Assembly: GCA_029204225.1 (NCBI GenBank)
Contig: CM055094.1
Span: forward strand, 71,979,884 to 72,043,883
Direction of reading: 5' to 3'
Source of the DNA: Diphasiastrum complanatum
Lineage: Eukaryota > Streptophyta > Lycopodiopsida > Lycopodiales > Lycopodiaceae
DNA length: 64,000 bases
The notes under the pieces were generated by a model. It was not told the DNA's origin, did not search any database, and was given only the letters and a program-made list of their open reading frames with translations. Position numbers and translations under genes: made by a program. Below, in pieces: positions 32,153 to 42,790 of this stretch. Every line of letters begins with the position of its first letter. Position 1 is the first letter of the stretch.

Positions 32153-34004
32153 ACCAGTACATATCCAGTACATATTATTGTAGATTTTGTTCATTGAATC
32201 TAGAGGATAAAATGGTCCTATTGTAAATCAGAGGCTGCTATCAACTGTGAGGTAATCTGCATTAAGCTGCTGGTAATACGTGCTTAATCCATGATCACCT
32301 GATGTAATAATAGAATTACCTTCACATAGCCAATAAACTTTTGAAAATGAATAGGTTATAGAGACAAATTGAGTTAAGGCTCCTCCTGGAAATCCATATG
32401 TTTTTGGTCTTCTAAGGTGTAGTTAAACATCCATTTTAGCATTTCATGATCAGCACCCAAAGAGTACGAGTAGGTCTCATGCCCAAGCGTATAACCATAC
32501 TAGCATTATGCATTTTTAGAACCAGTAGGCCGAATTTCTATAATTTCTCTGGAAACAATAGGCCCCAGATGAAGGTTGACTTGAAAGAGCAAAGCCAATC
32601 AAGTGAAGGCCCTAGTTCCTGATATGTGTGTGGGGGAAAGTACATGTGAGCATCTTGTCAATTAACCTAAATCTAGAAAACATAGGAGGTTTGCAAACTG
32701 CACTGCTAAAGCTAAACATAGTTAGCAGGAACCAGCTCTTGAAATGAACCAATAGTTAGTAAAACCTTGTTGCTCGATTCCAGCAGAATACTTGCAAACA
32801 AAGGACTTAAACTAGCCACTTCAAAAGCATGATTTATGCAAAACCAAATCAAATTTGTAAGAAAAAAGCTTCACATCAGATAGAATAATAATTTGCTTAT
32901 CTAGTGTTGTTGGGCATTGATAAGAGTGTTGAAAGCATACTTTCAATCCAAGAATGACCTGTGTAAGCGTGGCACAATACAATAAAGCTTCATTACTGAA
33001 AACTACCTTCTCCAAAAGCATTAGTAATTTAGAATGTTACCTTGAGGATATTAACAAGAAATTACCTTTGATATGTATGATAAGGCCACCTTATTTGTGT
33101 TTATTGCTCAGGTTATTCATAAAAAATCAGTTTATACGACCTTCTAGACAAATCTATATTATCATAATTGACTCGAAGAATTTGCAATATAGTTTGTTCA
33201 ATGAGGAGCTCCTAGTTCTCAGGCCTATCAATGGATATGTCACTTGACTTAATTCTTCTCTGCATAAGCACCTATGTTTTAGTAGGATGAGATACTATCA
33301 AGGACATGGCAGCTCAACATGTCCACTAAGCGAAGCCTTGTAAATTAATTCAGACAAGGCCCCCCGAAATTGGTGATGACAATGTTTAGACTAAACCAAG
33401 AAACCAAGGGATAGTCATAGTACTTATTCATATTATTGTGTGAAACAGGTCATACTTTTACAAAAAGAGCTTCTCGATTTCATATGCTTTCAAACGTAGT
33501 AACCATAACTGCAATAAAATCTAGGTTCTCCTTCTCCACTATAAGTTTCAAATTTTTGCGCTTGAATTTTAAATATCCTGAAGATTGAACAATATCAAAA
33601 GAGAAAAGCTTAAATTTTAGATATCTTAAAATTAAACAATATCAAAAGAGAAAAAAAAAAGAACATAAATAACCAAACTTTTTAGCCTGCAAAGACTAAA
33701 GTCTAAATGAGAATAGATTTTTTTTCATTCAAATGTCATGGATAGATGACTAGAATATCCTGAGACGAGAAAGGGCCAGGTGATTCCGATGTTTGCTTTC
33801 TATCTAGAGGAGCAAAAGATCTTAGCCGCAAACAATTATCATTAGATTCCCTGACGTGAACAAGTATAGTGTTGCTACTTGTTTGCAATCTCAAGTACAA
33901 AATCCACACAGATGTTGGAACTGCAATATGATTCAGGAATCGCATACGATAGAGAAAAGGAATTGAACAATTTCTAAAATTAAGGATAATATGTAGAGTT
34001 CGTT
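32153..34004. other. No gene recognised
   Basis: AT-rich sequence without a supported coding frame. A tandem duplication of about 50 bp (CAATATCAAAAGAGAAAA, at about 33592 and 33640) was seen. Whether 33736-33945 continues the P450 pseudogene is unclear. Confidence 0.5.
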
Positions 34005-34467
34005 AGTTTATATATACATCAACATCTGGTACTGCGGGATACAATCGCATCGTCATAGTCAGAGTTGCATGCAGTTAAGTTAACATCACAAGCATTTCGT
34101 AATCCAGACGCTCTAGATCTGTAAACTTTGTTAGTGATTCATTGAAGCTTTGCTGATTTGCTACTATGCTATTTTCCAAGTTTCCTAACTCCTGGCTTTG
34201 TTTGAACTCCCTCAGTTCTTCAAGGACCCTCTCAGCAATGTCAGGATGTAGTCCCATCATGTTTATAAGGAGCCACGACAGAGTGGCAGCGGTGGTATCT
34301 CATCCTGCTACGACAAAAGTCGAGTACGATATCTTTGAGAGACTTATCGTTGATTTGCTGGATCCTCACCTAGTTCAATGAACCTTGATCAGGAGTGCGG
34401 CTTCATGTATTGCTCTAGGTATTGAATGTCAGATTACACACATATCATGGAAATACAGTCAGAAACT

Positions 34468-34528
<61 letters not shown>

Positions 34529-34905
34529 AAGTGTTCATACATAAGATAAAACGAAGATGGAACTTACATCTGACTAATTCTGAAATGCACGGCTTGCCTG
34601 TATATCAGATCTTTTGTTGTGTATAACTCTATAGACAAACTCATCGATTTCTTTTACAATTTTTTTTGCCTCTTCAATTTCCAGAAGCCGGGGACGAAGA
34701 ACGTCCTCACGGTGTCAAAAGCTTTTACGATTCAAATAAAACTCCGGCCATTTCGTTTGAAGCTACTCGAAACATGCACAAAAAATTACTGCATTCGCGG
34801 ATTGATGGCGCCCTAATATATGCCGAGTGCGATACAATCTGGCCAAGTTGTAGAGCATGTCGTCTGAAGACAACCATGCTAAAGTTTTGAAGCTGGCCGT
34901 CTTCC
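34005..34905 (-). pseudogene. Cytochrome P450 relic, CYP704-like (CYP86 clan)
   Basis: Minus-strand exon pieces in order: NFSMVVFRRHALQLGQIVS, then FFVPGFWKLKR (about 34905-34620), an intronic region holding a CT microsatellite, then LDFVVAG.DTTAATLSWLL, HPDIAERVLEELREFKQ, and finally YPAVPDVDVYI (near 34015). The I-helix and the region before the heme domain are clear. Lesions: stop in AGxDTT (TGA for the expected Arg), a frameshift upstream of it, a stop after MLVMLT, and loss of the ExxR glutamate (MTMR). No heme-binding Cys loop was found. CYP704 enzymes hydroxylate long-chain fatty acids at the ER; family assignment is by eye. Confidence 0.78.
34472..34527. repeat. (CT)n microsatellite
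   Basis: About 28 uninterrupted CT units inside what was probably an intron of the P450 relic. Confidence 0.97.
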
Positions 34906-37900
34906 GTTGTCTGTGTTAAAAAATACCATAATATGTACATGAAACGGTGCGAATTGAATATAAGTTTTAGATAATAATTTGATTTATTTGTAAGAAGACA
35001 ACGACACGAAGAGATCCAGAATAGAAACAAATGTGATAGAGAAACACTAGAGAACTTCAAATTTCACACTCCAAACGTCAAATTGTCACGTTCCAAGATG
35101 ATTTAAGATGATTTGAGATTCGTGAAGCCTTGGGAAATGAAAAAACGATGTTTTTTCAAAAAATAGAGAAATTACCACGTGTCAAGCATAAGAAAATCGT
35201 GAAAGTCTCAAAAATCATATATAAATACTTTTTAAAAAAAATTGAAAATAAAAAGATCACAAGCAGTTAAAACCAAACATGAATACAATAACCCTTTGCC
35301 TACGGCAGGGTTAAAAACAAATTGGTTAAAATAGCCTTATGTTCAAGTATGAATTTGCAAGCTCTGGCAACGGTAACCTAATATAAACCTAATTACAACC
35401 TAGTCTATCTCCTAATGCTAACTTAAACACACCCTAACGTTACTCTAGAGCTGACCTAATCAAAACCTAAACCTAACTAATAATAACGACAACCTCGAGT
35501 ATTGTATATAACGTTGTACCTATTCGCAATTCACAAGAAGGATCGCGCATTGCGCTCTCTCTGTCCTTCGTCTTTCTCTACTGTTTCTGGTCTTGATCAT
35601 CCCCATCTTTTGTCATCTTTTGTGTAATCTTTCTCCAAATCTTCTCGATCTCACAACAATCTGCATGCTACTTCATTGCAAGCGCAAGTTCGGACACGAA
35701 TTTCGTTTACGGAATATATTCTTATATGCCTTCGTAATTGCTGGATAGATTTTGAAACCATTTGTGCTTTGATCATGAATTCTTAAGGAATCTAACCTTA
35801 TCGTTTTGAATCTTTCATCACAGTATGCGGTTGCTGAATTCGTGAAGTGGAGTGAGAACTGAGGCTGAATTTCTGGCGGATTTGCAAGGGAGGGTCTGCC
35901 CAGGCATCTGTGCGCATTGTCCCGCTTCATCCAGAAGCAATTTCGGTTGATATTTTTCAGGTACATCCGTTCTGTCTGGCATTGAAAACATAAAGTCTCC
36001 TTCACGTTGGAATTTTTCTTTGGCGATGAGTTCAAATTTTAGCAGTTTCTGGCTTCTAAAGCCTTTCTAGTCTAAGTTTGGAACTGCAAATAGTCCCCAG
36101 CTTGTTGGCAATCCACTTATCAACACACAATACGAATCTGCATGACTCTCCATATGTGAGACATGGTCAGGAAACTCTTCAATAACTCAGGAACATATTT
36201 ATAAGGCCTTTCAAATTTCAACGCCCTCTGATTTCATGTTGCAATTCTTACTTTCTTCCAGTCCTTCTCCATCTACAAGTTCACCTCTTGAGAGATTGTT
36301 TCTACAGATTCAAGGCTGTTGCCTTACAACTTCTTAACGTTTTCAGTCTGTTTTTCACAGTAGCATGTGTTCTCAACTTTTTCCCATGAAAAGCCATGCC
36401 ATGCTACACCGCATTACAGAAGTGTTTGAAGCCGTATGTTCTTGCTAGATATTTATCTACATCCTGTAGGCTCCTTTGAGAAAAGCTAGCATGGAGCCAG
36501 CACTCCTCCAATCCGCAGCACAAACAACTCCTGTAGGATCAAGCAATCTCAATATGGATGAAGAGTTCTAATATTTGGTGTGATCTAGACTATGCAAGTA
36601 GTATTTCTAGGTTTTCCCTGAATGAACAAAAGTTGGCAAATGTTGCTCTTAGATTGGATAGTTATCATAGTGTTCCTTAAATAGCATTAATTACTCAAAC
36701 AAGAATTGCTACAAGTGCAGACTTAGACATACTCCTATGAAAGTTCAATTTGGAGAGAGTGATGGCTTATTGGGTCCATGTGTAGAGGTTGGTCAGTTCA
36801 GCAGGAGGTACGTGTGGAAGGAGTTTACGCAGAAGGATTCTAACAAAGAGATGCACAACAGTTCTAGGAGTCTTTTGTTTTCGGCTTCCATGTATACTCT
36901 CTTGTTGGGGAAGGAGGAGGCATTATTATTTTTTAGCATCAGGAAGGAGATGTGGGGAGGACGTTTGAGTGTGGATGACAAGTGGATGAGCATGTTTGCT
37001 TTCATCATCGTACCATGTATCACAGGGAAAGTTGAAACAAAATTTTGTTATGTGCGATTTGGCAGGAAAAGCAATGGAGGGAACGGTATGAAGCGAGTAG
37101 AAAGGAAAGCGACATGTGAATCTAATGTGCTATCATATGGCATATGAGAAAGGAGGGAGCGGTGTGATTTCTAATATAAAGGAGCATAAGAGCCAAAGGT
37201 GTATTGTGGCATACGATCAAGATGAGGGCTAGTTGTGAGTGGGGGTATGTGGGTCAAGCCAGGTCAAAAAGAGAGAGGAATGGTCAAATAGAGTGGTGGG
37301 AGAGACAACGGAATATTAGATGACTGGGATGAAAGATGAAGACCATTGAGAAAGGCCATTGTATATGACCAATCTCCCCTAGATGAAATAGATGCTCCCT
37401 ATATTTAGTAACTAGACCAGTCCTATCAGTTGAAGATCTTCTCATAACTAGTTTCTCATCATCAAGTGCGTGCATGCGAAACGTATTTGTCTCAACATCG
37501 TGTATACCCATATGTCTATATGAGGTCTTGGCATTAAAGCTCCCCAAAAGGACTCATCCCGGCTCACAAAAAGAAATATGCATTTGGAGAAGCTTCCACA
37601 AATAGGGAGGTCCCAAGAGGGAAGTAACAAGCTGCTATGGACACATCCGTCTCCAAGCCAATGCAATGGCCAACCAAGCGCATTCAGATAGATCATGGCA
37701 TGCCATCTCGGCCGATTACTAACAAATTAGGGTGTAAATGAATCATGAACATAACCATGATTATAACCACTCACTTGAACCTTTGCCTCCTATTGAACAT
37801 ATCTTATTATGACATCCCAGATAAAACTCAGGAAAAGTGGTAAACTTCTTGTGTGACTCTCATTGTCTCAATAAAAAACCAAACATCTTCTTCAACAAAA

Positions 37901-38840
37901 TCTTGTAGGTCTCCTGATGTTGCTGAAGTGTCTATTCCATTATGGTTCCAAAATTTCACCTTTGGTTGGGATAAGTGCCAGCTGGGACCTTGGGATGCTT
38001 CTGTACCCTAATTCTCATACTCTCTAAGCACGTGCGATTGGGGTGGAGCGTTTAGTGAGATCTATCATCACAAAAGGTGACCCACTTGCCTGTTTCTTTT
38101 GCTTCTTGAAAAGGTCTCCTATGTTCTTCACTTGAATATACTTGAGGTCATCATCCATAAAGATGATATGCGGGTCCCTCTAAGTTTGTATCTTTGCGTA
38201 AGGGTATTTGTCTGAAGTACTATCGTGCTTTTATCTTTCTGTGCTCTCCATGCTTTGTCCATTCCCTCGGGCTTGATCCTAAGTGTAGTCTCGAGAAAGC
38301 GTGTGGCTTTATGTGTCTCATCCTAGGTATCAGATATTCCCCTTGTATATTTAGGGCCTTGGAAATCTCGAATCCTTTAAGAAAGCAAGCTTTATTAATG
38401 TTTGTGAAATACCCTAAGGTATGTAAGACGAGTAGTACATGTCAAGTGTGATAAACGGCATATAGAGCCTCATTCATAGGCTAAAGTCTTTGAGCAACAA
38501 AAAATTAAAAGGAACGGACTTGCATAAATGAAAGTCATATATAGACTAACCAACCATACTAATTATGCTGAATATGTAAATAATACTACTCTTATGTTAG
38601 TCTCATAAAGTGCCAATATAGTAGCATGGTATCGTATGTCCTTTCAAAGTCTCAATATCTATGTCACTGGAGTACATCGAAATATGTTGAAATAAATCTG
38701 GTTGGTATGATTGGAGGTATAGTATGTTTCGAAGTAGGTCTGACTTGTCAAGTAGGTGATGTTTGTGAGTCACTGGCTGAGCTGGAACCCTCTAATGCTG
38801 TACTCTATGTTTGAAAGGAACGTTGATCTGAGAGACTGAG
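34906..38840. other. Anonymous region without a supported gene
   Basis: About 4 kb in which I recognise no protein family or RNA gene. Frames up to 136 codons occur (for example 36737-37147) but show no domain or conserved partner in the window. A TATA-like word followed by CT-rich sequence lies near 35505-35590 and could mark an old promoter or LTR; no gene follows. Confidence 0.45.
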
Positions 38841-38859
38841 AGAGAGCGAGAGAGGGAGA

Positions 38860-38900
38860 GAGAGCAATGCACTAAAATTAGATCTTCTTCATTTTGTTGT

Positions 38901-38945
<45 letters not shown>

Positions 38946-38985
38946 AATGCACTAAAATTGGATCTTCTTCCGCTTGTTGTGTTCT
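38860..38985. repeat. Tandem duplication around a (GA)n tract
   Basis: AGAGAGCAATGCACTAAAAT followed by TGGATCTTCTTC-like sequence occurs before and after a GA run of about 20 units (38904-38944). It is a duplication of about 80 bp likely linked to slippage in the GA tract. Confidence 0.8.
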
Positions 38986-39306
38986 TTGATGTGTGACAGC
39001 CTCGCAAGAGAAATCATCATCTAAAGTTCTTAGGATTTTCAACATGATAGTAGTAAGTGTCTTTACCATCTTCGAGATACAAATTAATATGCAAAGATCA
39101 TACATATCAGCTGGTTGCTTTTGTTCTTATTTTAAAACTGTTTTGAAATTCCAAATTTTTCTTGACAATTAAGGAAACACGAGATCAATTGAGTCAACAC
39201 AAAATAAGTTTGTGTGCATCAAAGACTATAGCTTTGTTTTTTTTAAATTTAAGAAGGATGATATTATTGCACAATGATGTACAACAAAATAGAGATTGAA
39301 TAACAA

Positions 39307-39690
39307 TGTTGAAGTTGTAATGCAAATCCCCATACAACAATCCAATGTATAGGTCATCAAACATCCCTACTTATGCAGGTGCACACTTGGGCACACTTGG
39401 GCAGGAAAGGCAAATATAGTAGTTGTAATTTGGAGATAAGCTTAGCTATTTATAATTATATTGCATAAAAAACCTAATGTTTGTAACTCAAGTGTGGTCA
39501 GATTAGCAAACCTTAGGGCAAATTCTTTCTCAATTCCTGGAGGAAAAACTAAACAAAAGCAATCTAATTTTCATACTTTTTACAACCATAAATACGTACT
39601 CTTGTGTTGGAAAGTATGTTGGTAGTGCTAAACGAAGATTTGGACATAAATAAACAATTGGAATATGGATGAAGAGGAGGGCTTGCAACA
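39307..39690 (-). repeat. 3' LTR of the chromodomain gypsy relic
   Basis: On the minus strand the LTR begins TGTTGCAAGCCC immediately after the purine tract GGCGGAGGGAG that follows the pol frame, and ends ACTTCAACA. The TGTTG/CAACA termini are inverted repeats. A TATA-like TATAAATAGC lies inside. No second copy is in the window, so the far end is inferred. Confidence 0.55.
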
Positions 39691-40030
39691 CTCCCTCCGC
39701 CTTAAGAACTGTCTTCATCCACTAAGACAAAATCTGGAAAACAATTGCAAAGAAGGCTGCCCTTTTCTCAAGTGGCATTCTCAACGGGCTGATCTTTCCA
39801 CTTCAGTAGATATTCTTGGTATAGAGTATGATGGGTCTGCGTCTCTCTACTACTAAGAATCTCCTCTGGCTCATGTGAAAGTTGTCAAGAATGCAATGGG
39901 GGAACTAGAACACTGTCTACTAATAGATTATCTGATCTGGCACAGGCCTTTCGTAACTGACTTACATGAAAAACTGGAAAAGCCTTACTGCTGCGTGGGA
40001 GATCTAGCTCGTGGGTGACTTCGCCTGTGT

Positions 40031-40172
40031 TGGAATATCAATCCACACTCTAGAGTGTATTATCAAACAGGGTGGATAGCCGCAGTGGTAGAGCATCCCA
40101 TCCGGTATGAGGGAGGTCATGGGTTCGAATCTTAATCTGTCCATCCATATTATGATTTATGGATTTCTAACA
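40031..40172 (+). repeat. Left LTR of the TRIM
   Basis: TGGAATATCA to TTTCTAACA. Carries a tRNA-like block (40070-40143) with an extra base in the A-box region (TAGCCGCAGTGG) and B box GGTTCGAATCT. It differs from the right LTR at roughly ten positions, so the insertion is not recent. Confidence 0.85.
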
Positions 40173-40184
40173 TGGTATCAGAGC
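40173..40184 (+). other. TRIM primer-binding site (initiator tRNA-Met)
   Basis: TGGTATCAGAGC abuts the left LTR and equals the complement of the 3' end of plant initiator tRNA-Met. The intact copia element here uses the same 12 bases (51988-51999). Confidence 0.9.
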
Positions 40185-40290
40185 CAAGTTAGACCTAACA
40201 ATTCATGGTGTCAAAGCCATGGTTAGGTGGCCCAAGTTGTGGGGCAAGTGACAGCTAGGACCCCAACCAAGTGTGGCTTGAGGGGGGAGC

Positions 40291-40431
40291 TGGAATATCA
40301 ATCCACACTCTAGTGAGAACTATCAAACAGGGTGGATAGCTCAGTGGTAGGGCATCCCATCCGGTATGAGGGAGGTCCTGGGTTCGAATCCTAGTCTGTC
40401 CATCCATATTATGATTTATGGATTTCTAACA
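40291..40431 (+). repeat. Right LTR of the TRIM
   Basis: Follows the purine tract GAGGGGGGAGC. Contains the better-preserved tRNA-like block (40330-40402). Confidence 0.85.
40330..40402 (+). ncRNA. tRNA-like sequence in the TRIM right LTR
   Basis: A 73-nt block can be folded as a tRNA. The acceptor stem is GGGTGGA with TCTGTCC (7 pairs, three G-U). T8-A9 are followed by D stem GCTC with GGGC and D loop AGTGGTA. The T stem is CTGGG with CCTAG around loop TTCGAAT. Internal Pol III promoters match: A box TAGCTCAGTGG (40337) and B box GGTTCGAATCC (40381). The anticodon arm is abnormal (TCCC with GGGA plus an A-A mismatch and an oversized loop), so I do not call a working tRNA or assign an amino acid. 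It is probably a tRNA-derived promoter or relic inside the LTR. Confidence 0.75.
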
Positions 40432-41195
40432 GTCTAGTTTCCTAGTAATGGTAAATGGACCACAATACCTAGGAGACATCTTAGCACACACACTCTCCTG
40501 TTTTGAGGGTTTTAGAGATTGGGACTTGCAAGTACACTTTCTCACCAAGAGAGAACTGCACATCCCGTCTATGCGGATCTGCAAATGTCTGGCACAATCT
40601 TGGGATTGTCTGATGCTACACTTAGCATGTTCTATCATTTGGTTTAGGTCCTCTAAAAAGTTTCTGGCTGCTTCAACTTTTTCATTCTTAAACCCTACAA
40701 CTGTGGGTGATCATGGCTGAAAACCATACATTAGCATAAATGGGCTGTATCCCATTGCTGAATGTTTGGTACTGTTATAAGCAAACTCCAACAATGAGAG
40801 ATACCCTTCCCAGTTGGTTTGCTTTTTGCTGACATATGCACGAAGCATATCCTCCAGCACCTGTTTTACTCTTTATGTTTGACCGTCCATCTGTGGATGG
40901 TCTGTAGTCCCCTATTTATTTTGGTATGTAGGTGATGGAATACTGCTCTCCAAAAAATTCCATCGTACTTACTATCCCAGTCGCTGATTATGCCGGAAGG
41001 AAGACCGTATAATTTAAATAGCCCTTCTATAAACAACCTTGCTAACTCTGGAGCTCTAACGGGTGTTTTGGTCAGAATAAAGTGGGCCATTTTGGTCAAC
41101 TGGTCAATTGTGACCAAAATAGCATCATGACCCTTCTGGGTCTTTGGCAGGTTCACTATGAAATCCATGGATTCCCACTTACCAGCTTGTATATC

Positions 41196-41559
41196 TGTCA
41201 GAATTTGTGATACAACTTCTAGATGAAGTTACTCGTCCTACTAGCACTCACACAAAACCAAGCGTAGAGAGAATTCATATCATAGGAGAATTGAGCAATG
41301 ATCTAGCACATTGGAATAATTGTGGTGGGGTGCCAACCTACTTAAATAGTTTCTCTAATGAATGAAAAAAGCTGAGGGCCTAAAGCAAATAGCAAAATAG
41401 CAAAAGTTAATTGCTAATAATACTACCTATATTTGGTAAAGACCAAAAATGAACTAAGTACTAAATAGATCCTAATCTACTAGTAGTGCACCCACCTATA
41501 TGCATAAGGAATAAAAAATTATTTTACTATAAATAGAATGGCCCTTGTAATAGCACGCA
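41196..41559 (-). repeat. Probable 3' LTR of a copia relic
   Basis: On the minus strand, sequence after the RNase H frame passes a purine tract (AAGGGGGAGCGCC) and begins TGCGTGCTATT. The block ends CACAAATTCTGACA at 41196. TG...CA ends and position support an LTR of 364 bp. No second copy is present in the window. Confidence 0.5.
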
Positions 41560-41840
41560 GGCGCTCCCCCTTAATGGTTACTTTGTTATCTATTACTCCT
41601 AGAAATTCTCTAAACTTTTGAAATTTTTCTTTGCCAAGTCCTTTGGTAAAGATATCTACAACTTGTTCTTCCATAGGGCAAACAGATAAGCTCCACTTCA
41701 TCACTTTGGATTTTGTCTCTGATGAAGTGTTGTTGTACTTCAATGTGCTTTGTCCTGCTATGAAAAACTGGATTTTTTGCCAATTTAATACAACTCTGAT
41801 TGTCACATTGAAGTATCGTAGGTGAATTTTGTCGAGTCAT
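41519..41840 (-). pseudogene. copia RNase H C-terminal relic
   Basis: Two overlapping minus-strand frames give ILQCDNQSCIKLAKNPVFH, SRTKHIEVQQHFIRDK, then EEQVVDIFTKGLGKEKF and FREFLGV, the end of copia polyproteins. A frameshift lies near 41690. Upstream reverse transcriptase is absent: unrelated sequence starts at about 41845. Confidence 0.88.
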
Positions 41841-41844
41841 CTTT

Positions 41845-42550
41845 GGTTCACAGAAGGAGACTACGATGGAGAGGAGGAGAAGAGCAAGGATGGATGGAGA
41901 AGGAGAAGAGAGGGGAAGGAGTGTGGCAAGGGAGAAAGTGTGAGAGAGATTAGGGAGTTAAAATCTAAGCTCTCAGCTTTTGAAACTTGAAAGTTGAGGC
42001 TGGAGAGGGGTACGAGGGGTCATGGATGAGATAGGAGTAGATTCTAGAAGAGTTAGTCAGAAGTTTGTAGATAGGAGATACTAGTTAATAGGAGTCTAGG
42101 TTACGAGTTAGAACTTAGGGTTTAGGATAATCAAAATTAGGTTGGATGAAATTAGGATTCAAGAATCAAGATCATTGTGAGGATAAAAGGTCGGGCTTGG
42201 GAACTCATGACAATTGCTACAACATATGGCAACTCAAACACAAAGAGGTGTCAGTGTTAATATTATATTGTGATTTGAATTTTGACATAGTAAGTTGGGC
42301 ATCTGAAGAGAAAATGGAACTCATCTTGTACTCACGTATATCACCCATATTAGAGATCCGACCGAGCCTCTCGCGGGGTGCCACTATATCTGGCGGTCTC
42401 AATGGTTAGCTGGTGTGAGGAAACCTAAAACTGACCCATCACTATCTGCAGTCAATTTGAATGGCGGGGACAAGAAACTCTGCCAGTATAATATGATGTG
42501 GTACAGAGGCATCTCAGGGTGAAAATATGATCCGATGTAGTATATCCTGG
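41845..42550. other. No gene recognised
   Basis: Purine-rich on the plus strand (41850-42130), with no supported frame. The stretch 42300-42420 is somewhat GC-richer and could belong to the LINE relic, but no motif is visible. Confidence 0.4.
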
Positions 42551-42790
42551 TCAGAATTTGACCTGGCCAATGGCATGAAGTGCTTTGGTATCCATCTCTA
42601 CGCTGATTTCTGACTGAAGAATAGAGCCATAAACTTTGGCAAAGAGGTGGCTAATCATGGTGGTACGACAATTGTCGACTTTCATGGGATCACCACCTTT
42701 ATGGATAGGATGGATAAGGTTTGTGGACCATGGGGAGGGGAATGCAGATGTGATAGCGCGGTTGAATAAGTTCAGCCTATAATTCATCAA
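42551..42790 (-). pseudogene. LINE (non-LTR retrotransposon) reverse-transcriptase fragment
   Basis: The frame contains PSPWSTNLIHPIHKGGDP followed by DNCRTTMISHLFAKVYGSIL and ends near HAIGQVKF. This matches the motif order of plant L1-like reverse transcriptases (IPIHK.GD...NYR.I.....KVY...L, then GF). Neighbouring sequence is too decayed to extend it, and no endonuclease or catalytic DD box was seen. Confidence 0.75.

Larger units (their letters stand above)
40031..40431 (+). mobile_element. TRIM (terminal-repeat retrotransposon in miniature) with tRNA-like LTRs
   Basis: Two direct repeats of 142 and 141 bp, each beginning TGGAATATCA and ending TTTCTAACA, flank 118 bp with no coding capacity. 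Directly after the left repeat is TGGTATCAGAGC, the standard primer site for initiator tRNA-Met; directly before the right repeat is the polypurine tract GAGGGGGGAG. This is the architecture of a TRIM. It interrupts a gypsy pol relic on the opposite strand. The flanks GTGT and GTCT could be a target duplication with one change. Such elements depend on enzymes from full-length retrotransposons. Confidence 0.85.
39691..41170 (-). pseudogene. Chromodomain-type gypsy integrase relic split by a TRIM insertion
   Basis: Reading down the minus strand: the integrase core with MDFIVNLPKTQKGHDAILV, SDWDSKYDGIFWRAVF (41168-40866), then EFAYNSTKHSAMGYSPF, the segment LSPRYY-like (MSPRYCGPFTITRKL, near 40440), then after the inserted element ELDLPRSSKAFPVFHVSQLRK, and the chromodomain-like YLLKWKDQPVENAT (about 39790), ending in LVDEDSS. 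Stops and frameshifts occur, including TGG to TGA after ENAT. The order identifies a plant chromovirus pol C terminus. The frames before and after the TRIM fit together, so the TRIM inserted after this element was resident. Confidence 0.85.

Noticed and set aside
35385-35490. Telomere-like CCTAA/CTAAACC words
   Set aside because: The words are irregular and not in tandem TTTAGGG register.
36737-37147. 136-codon frame
   Set aside because: No recognisable domain, no splice or promoter support; left as anonymous sequence.
40330-40402. Functional tRNA gene
   Set aside because: The anticodon arm does not fold normally and the block is part of a TRIM LTR present twice.
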